Shown here in pieces: positions 1 to 4,663 of a stretch of DNA of 7,426 nt. A program made the translations under genes and the position numbers. Position 1 is the stretch's first letter. Every line of letters starts with the position of its first letter. This stretch comes from JBEKYH01 sp049511115 (GTDB lineage Bacteria; Planctomycetota; Phycisphaerae; Tepidisphaerales; Tepidisphaeraceae): contig JBEKYH010000251.1 of assembly GCA_049511115.1 (NCBI GenBank), positions 1 to 7,426 on the forward strand, written 5' to 3'. The notes below the pieces were generated by a model. That model did no database searches and was not told where the DNA came from. It saw only the letters and a list, made by a program, of their open reading frames with translations.

Positions 1-326
1 AGACGGACATTGTTGAGGACGTAATTCTCGTCGGTCTTCTTCGCCAGTGGTATGAGCAGAGCCTCCGCGGGAGCGAACGCGCCTTCGTTGTAGTAATAGC
101 GGGCGTAGTAGAGGGTGTTGTCCTGCTGGCAGCCGGTTAAGACGGCGAGAAGGGCGAGGGCGACGAAGGGGACTGCGCGAAAGAGGCGAGGACTGAGGAC
201 TGAGGACTGAGGAGGAAAAACAAAACAAACCGCAGATTTGTAGGGTGGGCATTGCCCACCTTTGGCCGAAATGGTGGGCGATGCCCACCCTGCAGAAGCG
301 TTCCCATTGCAAATACCCTTGGCCAT
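1..326 (-). CDS. Partial lipoprotein, TPR/COG3014-like N-terminus, start uncertain
   Basis: The minus-strand frame is open from an ATG at 326-324 to the window edge, about 108 residues, with the C-terminus outside. The convincing part begins near base 189: a basic, hydrophobic stretch (RLFRAVPFVALALLAV) leading to the lipobox L-T-G-C, with C66 if counted from the ATG at 326. The mature part, QQDNTLYYARYYYNEGAFAP followed by AEALLIPLAKKTDENYVLNN, looks like the first helices of a TPR-like solenoid. It resembles the start of COG3014-type lipoproteins, which occur beside LpoB and YcfL homologues; that family call is from memory and tentative. It is the third gene of the leftward lipoprotein run. 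The odd point is the start. No ATG, GTG or TTG lies in frame between the signal peptide and base 324, and the 45 intervening codons are mostly inverted repeat and heptamer repeat with no Shine-Dalgarno. Either translation starts in the repeats, an unusual start codon is used, or the N-terminus is damaged. Confidence 0.6.
   Translation of the reverse strand, partial: MAKGICNGNASAGWASPTISAKGGQCPPYKSAVCFVFPPQSSVLSPRLFRAVPFVALALLAVLTGCQQDNTLYYARYYYNEGAFAPAEALLIPLAKKTDENYVLNNVR
188..213. repeat. Heptanucleotide tandem repeat (GAGGACT)x3.7
   Basis: Three exact copies of GAGGACT lie at 188-194, 195-201 and 202-208, followed by GAGGA at 209-213. On the minus strand the repeat reads AGTCCTC and sits directly upstream of the hydrophobic signal sequence of the leftmost lipoprotein. 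Seven is not a multiple of three, so gain or loss of one unit would shift the frame between the upstream ATG (326-324) and the lipoprotein. Confidence 0.85.
240..293. repeat. GGTGGGC-type inverted repeat, copy 1
   Basis: Two 21-base arms (240-260 and 273-293) are complementary except for two positions that form G-T (G-U in RNA) wobbles, around a 12-base spacer (261-272). Each arm also contains its own small palindrome, GGTGGGC-ATT-GCCCACC and GGTGGGC-GAT-GCCCACC, so alternative two-hairpin folds are possible. It lies between the stop codon of the second LpoB-like gene (352) and the signal sequence of the next lipoprotein. The same element recurs at 3658-3711 with the same arm and spacer lengths, which marks it as a dispersed repeat family. 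Confidence 0.85.
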
Positions 327-351
327 CGCTTTCCCTTTGCTAATCCGCTCG

Positions 352-987
352 CTAGTCCAGGAACCCCTTCACTTCCACCTTCTTCACCTCATAGCTGCCG
401 GTCCAAAGGACCGTCCGATTTTGCAGGTCGGTGAGGCTATAGACGCACAGATAGTAGCTGCTGCGATGCTCGGAATCCTCCTGGGTGAGGGATTGGAAGG
501 TGGCGTGCAATGCGTACTGCGGAGAAACCGCCTCGGGCGCCGGGCCGAGAGGGACGCCTTGAAGTTCCTGATTGCGAAGATCGTAGAATTCATCGCGGTT
601 CATCACCCATACAAACCGGTCGGGTGCTTTTTGGCTCAGCAGCGCGCGCACGCGCGCGGTGTAAGCCTCGGCCTGACCGTGCGGGATGATCTCGCCGGTC
701 AGTTCATTAACGACCGGCTGACAAACAATCGTCAGCGGCCCGTGCGTCGCGATCTCCTGATTTACTTTGGGATCGGTTGCGAGACTGGAGGCCATCTGAT
801 CGGTCATGGCCACCAGGTCGGTGCTGCTGAGCGCGGTGCTTTGGCCGGCGCTGACAGCCGAGCCGCATCCGGCGCAGGAGAGAAAAAGAGCCAGCGACAA
901 AAACCCGCCGAGACCAATTTGAAATCTTCGCGTCTTCTTCGCGTCCTTCGCGTCTTCGCGGTTAAATCGCATTTCCTCTTTTCTCAT
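352..987 (-). CDS. LpoB-like outer-membrane lipoprotein, paralogue 2
   Basis: A 211-residue protein related to LpoB (PBP1b activator; older annotation COG3417). LpoB is anchored in the outer membrane and reaches through the periplasm to stimulate peptidoglycan synthesis; that role is inferred here from family resemblance. Visible signs are a hydrophobic segment (about residues 24-37) ending in S-C-A-G-C with probable lipid Cys41, and then TDLVAMTDQMASSLATDP, SQKAP, NRDEFYDLRNQEL, SSYYLCVYSLTDLQ and VLWTGSYEVK, in LpoB order. It aligns along its length with the gene just upstream (shared DQMA, TDP, SQK, EL-G, YY and YEVKV blocks), so the two are tandem paralogues. Its ATG overlaps the upstream stop (ATGA at 987-984), suggesting coupled translation. 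Residues 8-20 are encoded by a dispersed repeat. An alternative start is ATG at 972-970. The lipobox is imperfect (Cys at -3). Confidence 0.85.
   Translation of the reverse strand: MRKEEMRFNREDAKDAKKTRRFQIGLGGFLSLALFLSCAGCGSAVSAGQSTALSSTDLVAMTDQMASSLATDPKVNQEIATHGPLTIVCQPVVNELTGEIIPHGQAEAYTARVRALLSQKAPDRFVWVMNRDEFYDLRNQELQGVPLGPAPEAVSPQYALHATFQSLTQEDSEHRSSYYLCVYSLTDLQNRTVLWTGSYEVKKVEVKGFLD
926..967. repeat. CGCGAAGAC-type dispersed repeat inside a signal-peptide region
   Basis: On the minus strand this stretch is built of GAAGACGC, GAAGGACGC and GAAGAAGACGC units after ATTTAACCGC. Bases 947-967 are identical over 21 bases to 4601-4621. Here the element lies in frame at the N-terminus of the second LpoB-like lipoprotein and encodes the run FNREDAKDAKKTR. 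The composition (simple GAA/GACGC permutations) and the second copy elsewhere in the window show that it is a dispersed element and not ancestral coding sequence of the LpoB-like gene. Confidence 0.85.
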
Positions 988-1580
988 CGCGCCACTTTCA
1001 CTTCATATTGCCGCGACCAGACCTGAACGCGCGTCTGGGCGTTGAAGATCGTGAATTCAAGCATGTAATAGATCGTGCTGCGGTTGGGCATATCGTAGGC
1101 CTTGCCGTACATGATGTAGTCGGGATTAATCGCCTGCGGGGCCGGCGACGGGCCGCCGGGGCCTTGGCCGTAGGTGTCGCCGGAGCCTTCGAGTTCGGAA
1201 TCGCGAATTTGGTGGAACTGATCCTTGTTCTCGATCAGGGTGATCTTGCCGCCGCTCTTTTGGGAGATGATTGTCCGCAGCCGTTCGAGGAAGATGTCGT
1301 AATTAGTGGAAAAGCTTCGGTCCGTTGTCTGATCCTCGAAGTGGCCGATGGTCATCGTCCATTGCGTGCGCGAATTGTTAAGACCGGGATCGGTCAACAA
1401 ATCGGTGGCCATTTGGTCGCTGGCGGCTAACACATCCTTGCTTTGCAGCCCGGAATCATCGGCGGAAAGATTGCCCGGATCAGGCCGCGCCCCCTCGGGC
1501 TTTTCATCGCTGCACCCTGCGAGCAGGCCTCCGATGGCCAATAAACCCAAAATCCACAAGCGTTTATATGCGGAAGCCAT
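984..1580 (-). CDS. LpoB-like outer-membrane lipoprotein, paralogue 1
   Basis: A 198-residue lipoprotein resembling LpoB, the outer-membrane activator of class A penicillin-binding proteins. A short basic N-terminus (MASAYKR) is followed by the hydrophobic segment LWILGLLAIGGLLAGC, with lipobox L20-A21-G22-C23 and Ser at +2, which fits sorting to the outer membrane. A linker to about residue 45 precedes the folded part: KDVLAASDQMATDLLTDP, LNNS, TDRSF, FLERLRTIISQK, a block around NKDQFHQIRDSELEG, DYIMYGKAY, and TIYYMLEFTIFNAQTRVQVW with YEVKVAR at the end. The terminal beta-strand pattern YY...VW...YEVK is typical of LpoB. The start is well supported: AAAGGAGGAG (1594-1585) lies four bases before ATG 1580-1578. 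It is the first gene of the leftward run and overlaps the next gene by four bases. The link to peptidoglycan synthesis is inferred; no PBP gene is in the window. Confidence 0.85.
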   Translation of the reverse strand: MASAYKRLWILGLLAIGGLLAGCSDEKPEGARPDPGNLSADDSGLQSKDVLAASDQMATDLLTDPGLNNSRTQWTMTIGHFEDQTTDRSFSTNYDIFLERLRTIISQKSGGKITLIENKDQFHQIRDSELEGSGDTYGQGPGGPSPAPQAINPDYIMYGKAYDMPNRSTIYYMLEFTIFNAQTRVQVWSRQYEVKVAR

Positions 1581-1584
1581 GAGG

Positions 1585-1594
1585 CTCCTCCTTT
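1585..1594 (-). promoter_or_regulatory. Strong Shine-Dalgarno of the leftward lipoprotein run
   Basis: AAAGGAGGAG on the minus strand, 4 bases before ATG 1580-1578. It fixes the start of the first LpoB-like gene. Confidence 0.8.
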
Positions 1595-1610
1595 ACGGTT
1601 TTCCGAGGCT

Positions 1611-1639
1611 ATGCTAGATAGACAATTGCCCATCTTCAA
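1611..1639 (-). promoter_or_regulatory. Possible sigma-70-type promoter for the leftward lipoprotein run
   Basis: On the minus strand TTGAAG (1639-1634) is separated by exactly 17 bases from TAGCAT (1616-1611); each hexamer matches four of six consensus bases. The predicted transcript would begin near 1604, a short leader before the Shine-Dalgarno at 1594-1585. Position and spacing are good, the hexamers only fair. I found no equally good promoter for the rightward genes. Confidence 0.4.
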
Positions 1640-1790
1640 CAGTTGGGCCAATGATTTAGACACGGCCAACGCCGCAAGGCAGGGGCCAGAAAAAGGTAAA
1701 TTTTCGCGCGAGCGGCCAAAGCAGCCCCATCCTTTGCCCGGCGGGCGTGTCTTTGAGGGTATGGGATGGAAGCCGTTCATGGACTTGTCA

Positions 1791-1796
1791 GGAGGT
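1791..1796 (+). promoter_or_regulatory. Shine-Dalgarno supporting a GTG start at 1801
   Basis: GGAGGT, followed by ATTC and then GTG at 1801. The in-frame ATG at 1828 has no comparable site in front of it, so this motif favours the GTG start for the large lipoprotein. Confidence 0.65.
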
Positions 1797-1800
1797 ATTC

Positions 1801-2898
1801 GTGCTTTGCCTAATTAAGCCTACTGGTATGAAAACCCATCGTGCCCGCCGCGCGCTCACCGCCGCACTGGGAATCGCTGCGCTGGCCGCCGCCGGATGCG
1901 CCGCGAGCGCGCCGCCGGAAGCGGCCGTTCCGATGACTCCGGGTTCCAATTATGTGCCTCATGACGCGGCTCCCAAACCGCTGCCGGATTCGGCGCTGAA
2001 TCCGCCGGGGATGTCTTCGCCGGGACCGTATGAGGATGAGCCGATCCTCGACCAGCGCCTGCCGGAGGAGGCATACTTCGTTTCCGCATATAACAAGGTG
2101 CATCAGCCGCGGCTGGCGATATATGTCAATCGCACGCTGACGGGGCAGATCATCCCGCCGAATCCGGGCGGGCCGACGCAGACGGTGCAGCACACGCAGG
2201 AATCCACCGGCGGCGTGACCGTGAGCAACGGCAGCTTCAACGAGCATGACGATGCCTACGGCCGCGACGTGCAAGATGGCCACTCCAATTTTGCCACCAC
2301 CGGCCCGGCTCAATACACCGAAACAACCACCACATATCAGGCGCCCAGCGATTCCGACGAGGCCGCGTTAAGCACCCTGGATTATCAGGCGATGGAAAAA
2401 ATTCTCGCCGACTGGTTGAGCTGCGGCGGGCAGGTGCGGATTATTTCTTCCGATTATCTGGCGGCGCAGCTTAGCCCGCAGGACATGCAGGATTTGAGCC
2501 AAGGCAGGCCGGTGGCGATGGGTGATCTGGCCCAGAAAGTCGGGGCCGACATTTTGATTCAGGTGCAAGCCCATCCGACGCACCAGACCAACGGCCTGCA
2601 AGTGCGGCTGGTGGCCGAGGCGATGAATGTGCGCGGCGGCGATCAGATCGGAAGCGCCGTGGTGGATGTTCCGCTGCCATTGGAGAAGACGCAGATCAAC
2701 CAATTCACGCGATTCATCGCGGCCAAACTGATGGTCGGGATGGCCGGGGCGTGGAATTCGTACATCGCCAACCCGCCGCCTCCGCCGCCGGGACAGGAAC
2801 CGCCGCCGCCGCCAACGCCGGGATCAGGCAACCTGCCGCCGGTGCCGCCGGCCGCCTCGACGCCGCCGACGACTCAGCCGTTGGACCTGATTCCGTGA
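1801..2898 (+). CDS. Large lipoprotein with proline-rich C-terminal tail, function unknown
   Basis: From GTG 1801 the product is 365 residues; from ATG 1828 it is 356. I prefer 1801 because of the adjacent GGAGGT. The N-terminus is basic (KTHRARR) followed by an alanine-rich hydrophobic segment ending LAAAGC, with lipid Cys33 (Cys24 from the ATG). After a Pro/Ala linker come HQPRLAIYVNRTLTGQI, a Thr/Gly/Gln-rich low-complexity stretch, and a second folded part from about residue 193 with LDYQAMEKILADW, VRIISSDYLAAQL, KVGADILIQVQAHP and RLVAEAMNVRGGDQIGSAVV. The alternation of 'ADILIQ' and strand-like segments recalls the LpoB/CsgG/FlgO group of envelope lipoproteins, but I cannot assign it. 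Residues about 325-355 are proline-rich (PPPPPPGQEPPPPPTPG), as in linkers that cross peptidoglycan. It starts a rightward run divergent from the two LpoB-like genes, which supports a shared envelope role. The gene is certain, its function is not. Confidence 0.85.
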   Translation: MLCLIKPTGMKTHRARRALTAALGIAALAAAGCAASAPPEAAVPMTPGSNYVPHDAAPKPLPDSALNPPGMSSPGPYEDEPILDQRLPEEAYFVSAYNKVHQPRLAIYVNRTLTGQIIPPNPGGPTQTVQHTQESTGGVTVSNGSFNEHDDAYGRDVQDGHSNFATTGPAQYTETTTTYQAPSDSDEAALSTLDYQAMEKILADWLSCGGQVRIISSDYLAAQLSPQDMQDLSQGRPVAMGDLAQKVGADILIQVQAHPTHQTNGLQVRLVAEAMNVRGGDQIGSAVVDVPLPLEKTQINQFTRFIAAKLMVGMAGAWNSYIANPPPPPPGQEPPPPPTPGSGNLPPVPPAASTPPTTQPLDLIP

Positions 2899-2964
2899 GG
2901 ATGGAGATTGCGGCGGTGTGAATGAGGTTCTGCGAAAGTGAATTGGAATTCAATGAGGTCAGTC

Positions 2965-3375
2965 ATGTTGCGATTTAAGCTGGGTTTTGTCGCCTTGTCC
3001 GTATTGTCCGTATCGTTCTTGGCCGCGTGCAGCGATGTGCGGCCGACGTATTTGGGACGGGCCGATCCCTACTCTCCGCGGCAGATTCAGTTCACCAGCG
3101 AGGACTTGCAGAATGACACCGCCATCAGCGGCCCGCCGATTCTCAGCCGCGATCCGTATGGGTATCTGCACGTCAGCGTGCCGATCCGCTCGGCGATCGA
3201 TAAGGACTTGCACATCGACTACATGACCCAGTTCTTCGATGCTTCGGGACAGGTGATCGAAACCAAGACGTGGCACACTGTCACGTTGCCGGCGAATGCG
3301 CCGTTCAGCGTGAGCGATGTCTCGACGAGCCCGGCCGCGGCGAATTTTCAGATGACGTTCAGGTATGAGAAGTAG
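2965..3375 (+). CDS. YcfL-like (DUF1425) lipoprotein
   Basis: A 136-residue lipoprotein. I chose ATG 2965 because GAGG (2955-2958) lies six bases before it and because it gives a compact signal sequence, MLRFKLGFVALSVLSVSFL, ending in L19-A20-A21-C22. ATG 2953 and GTG 2938 are in-frame alternatives without better binding sites. The mature protein ends in the pattern of the YcfL/DUF1425 family (COG5633): a strand pair YGYLHVSVPIRSAIDKDLHI, then YMTQFFDASGQVIETKTWH, VTLPANAPFSVSDVSTSPAA and a closing FQMTFRYEK. Family members are small beta-sandwich lipoproteins; E. coli ycfL sits next to lpoB, and here the gene sits a short distance from two LpoB-like genes. The exact role of YcfL is not established. 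It follows the large lipoprotein gene by 66 bases and overlaps the next gene by 11 bases, so the three are probably cotranscribed. Confidence 0.8.
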   Translation: MLRFKLGFVALSVLSVSFLAACSDVRPTYLGRADPYSPRQIQFTSEDLQNDTAISGPPILSRDPYGYLHVSVPIRSAIDKDLHIDYMTQFFDASGQVIETKTWHTVTLPANAPFSVSDVSTSPAAANFQMTFRYEK

Positions 3376-3649
3376 AAGAAATACCAAGTTGCCAAAGACG
3401 GATTCAATACAGGAACTCGCCAAATTCTGGCAGACGCACGATCTCACAGATTTCGAGGATGAGCTTGAGGAAGTCAAAGAGCCTATGTTTTCGCGCGACG
3501 ATTCAATTCAGGTGCGCCTGCCGAAGCGCGACGCCAATGCCGTTCGTCGGCTGGCCGAATCCAAAGGGATTTCACAAACTGAATTGGTCCGGGAATGGGT
3601 TCTGGCAAAGTTGGCCCGCAGCAAGCGGGGCGCGCAAACGAAAGGCTGA
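3365..3649 (+). CDS. CopG-family (ribbon-helix-helix) antitoxin without a visible toxin
   Basis: A 94-residue protein of the CopG-type antitoxin family PF12441, whose members usually neutralise a small ribonuclease toxin (often BrnT-like) and repress their own operon. The family's N-terminal signature is clear: KLPKTDSIQELAKFWQTHDL, then TDFEDELEEV (about residues 8-37). A ribbon-helix-helix DNA-binding domain follows: strand SIQVRLPKRD (47-56), helix ANAVRRLAESKG, turn IS, helix QTELVREWVLAKLA. The tail is basic. The ATG at 3365 overlaps the end of the YcfL-like gene by 11 bases; TTG 3389 is an alternative that would still keep the signature. There is no toxin on either side: upstream is the lipoprotein, downstream are 92 bases with a repeat and then a convergent gene. 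It is therefore a solitary antitoxin, either a relic or a repressor of something else. Confidence 0.85.
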   Translation: MRSRRNTKLPKTDSIQELAKFWQTHDLTDFEDELEEVKEPMFSRDDSIQVRLPKRDANAVRRLAESKGISQTELVREWVLAKLARSKRGAQTKG

Positions 3650-3657
3650 ATAACTGA

Positions 3658-3711
3658 GTAGGGTCGGCGTCGCCCACCGCCTGCCACAAAGGTGGGCGAT
3701 GCTCATCCTAC
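3658..3711. repeat. GGTGGGC-type inverted repeat, copy 2; possible bidirectional terminator
   Basis: The 21-base arms at 3658-3678 and 3691-3711 flank a 12-base spacer (3679-3690). They are complementary except for three G-T wobble positions and one C-C mismatch. The element lies between the antitoxin stop (3649) and the stop codon of the convergent gene (3742), the place where a terminator for both strands is expected. It lacks a T-run, so a classical intrinsic terminator is not proven. It is the same repeat family as 240-293, more diverged. Confidence 0.75.
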
Positions 3712-3741
3712 AGGTTCGTCACATATCCAAACGCTTTCGGC

Positions 3742-4461
3742 CTACCGCATAATAAACTCTTCACTAACCTTCCTCACCGGACTGAAATGAGTCTGATCCC
3801 CATCGACGTGGTAGCTCATCATGAGGGTCTTGTGCAGTTCGATCACGTTGCCGCTGGGGTCCTTGAGCGGGGCGCCTGATGAGTCGGTGGCCGGGGCGGT
3901 TTCGCCCCACATGCCGGAGGCGAAGATGACGAATGATCCCATGCGCTGGTTATATTCCGGCCAGATGGCGACGCTGTCGCGCTCCTGGTCCACGCCCAGG
4001 AGAATGCGGCCGCCCATGAGGGTGGGGTCTTCCATGTACTTGTTCTTTTCGACGGCCTTTATCGCGTCCAACACGGCGGGATGAATTCCGTCGTTGGCGG
4101 GGACCATCTTGCCGTCGTTTTCACGCATGGTGAAGACGGGATAGAAAATCCGCTCCTTATCGCGGTCGGGATCGTAGTTGCTCCCCTTGTCGGCATTATT
4201 GACCACGCTGTACGTCATGTACCAGAACGCGCTGGGCGTCGCATTGCCGGGAATCGTCACCACAATCCGCTTGGGAGCCGAATGCTGAAACTGCAACTCC
4301 CAGGAAATCGGAAATGGGCTGGGCTTGGGATAGGCCGCCGACGAAGACGCGTCGGGATTGGGCAACGCCTGCGGCGCGGACGAATCCTGGGCCACCGCCG
4401 GCGACACCAAAGCCAGCGACACCAACAACGCGCCGCCCGTGGCAATCATTCCTCGCTTCAT
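3742..4461 (-). CDS. Secreted protein of unknown function
   Basis: A 239-residue protein with a clear Sec signal peptide: MKRGM, a hydrophobic core GGALLVSLALVSP, and a signal peptidase I site A22-V23-A24 before Q25. A Pro/Ser/Ala-rich linker leads to a folded domain from about residue 52: ISWELQFQHSAPKRIVVTIP, SAFWYMTYSVVNNAD, RIFYPVFTMRENDGKMVPAN, GIHPAVLDAIK, a GGRILLGVDQERDSVAIWPE segment, and GSFVIFASGMWGET, closing with SYHVDGDQTHFSPVRKVSEE. The strand-rich pattern with many aromatics suggests a beta-sandwich envelope protein. I do not recognise a named family and assign no function. The start is supported by GAGGAG (4471-4466) four bases before ATG 4461-4459. The gene stands alone, convergent with the antitoxin gene and divergent from the acetyltransferase gene; any promoter must lie within or beyond the repeat cluster at 4486-4621. 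Confidence 0.85.
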   Translation of the reverse strand: MKRGMIATGGALLVSLALVSPAVAQDSSAPQALPNPDASSSAAYPKPSPFPISWELQFQHSAPKRIVVTIPGNATPSAFWYMTYSVVNNADKGSNYDPDRDKERIFYPVFTMRENDGKMVPANDGIHPAVLDAIKAVEKNKYMEDPTLMGGRILLGVDQERDSVAIWPEYNQRMGSFVIFASGMWGETAPATDSSGAPLKDPSGNVIELHKTLMMSYHVDGDQTHFSPVRKVSEEFIMR

Positions 4462-4485
4462 TGCACTCCTCGAATCGGGAAATTC

Positions 4486-4592
4486 AGACTCACCACAGAG
4501 GACGCGGAGGACACAGAGGAAAACCAGAATTCATTTTCTTCTCTGTGTCCTCTGTGTCCTCTAGCGAGGTACTCCTCGCGGGTGGTGAGTCT
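4486..4592. repeat. Compound inverted repeat (ACAGAGGAC family) with side hairpin
   Basis: An outer 11-base pair of arms (4486-4496 with 4582-4592) is perfectly complementary. It is continuous on the left with an inner 22-base pair of arms (4497-4518 with 4541-4562) that has only two G-T wobble positions. The inner loop (4519-4540) is 22 bases. On the right side, bases 4563-4581 bulge out and contain their own small stem, GCGAG (4564-4568) with CTCGC (4575-4579). The arms consist of repeated GAGGACACA units. The whole lies in the divergent spacer between the secreted-protein gene and the acetyltransferase gene. Confidence 0.85.
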
Positions 4593-4600
4593 TGTGTTTG

Positions 4601-4621
4601 TTCGCGTCTTCGCGGTTAAAT
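4601..4621. repeat. CGCGAAGAC-type dispersed repeat, second copy
   Basis: Identical over 21 bases, in the same orientation, to 947-967. Here it lies in the spacer upstream of the acetyltransferase start at 4664, just beyond the compound inverted repeat. Unlike copy one it is probably not translated. Confidence 0.8.
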
Positions 4622-4663
4622 TCTTCGGCGTTCAACTCCTCGAACCACGACACCTTATGCGTT

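Noticed and set aside
188..293. CRISPR-like array
   Set aside because: The heptamers are contiguous with no spacers, and the larger element is a single inverted repeat.
262..1026. 254-codon plus-strand ORF
   Set aside because: It is antisense to the LpoB-like gene at 352-987, which has paralogue similarity, a lipoprotein signal and a start/stop overlap. The plus frame shows no domain and passes through repeats.
1008..1430. 140-codon plus-strand ORF
   Set aside because: Shadow of the LpoB-like gene at 984-1580; no ribosome binding site or recognisable motif.
1810..2703. Minus-strand ORFs opposite the large lipoprotein
   Set aside because: Arg/His-rich translations typical of antisense frames in high-GC genes; the plus frame has the lipoprotein signal and a ribosome binding site.
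2959..3477. 172-codon minus-strand ORF
   Set aside because: Antisense to the YcfL-like gene; its N-terminus is serine repeats read from the antitoxin gene, with no motif.
4486..4621. Insertion-sequence remnant
   Set aside because: No transposase fragment or target-site duplication; arms are made of simple repeated units, unlike IS ends.
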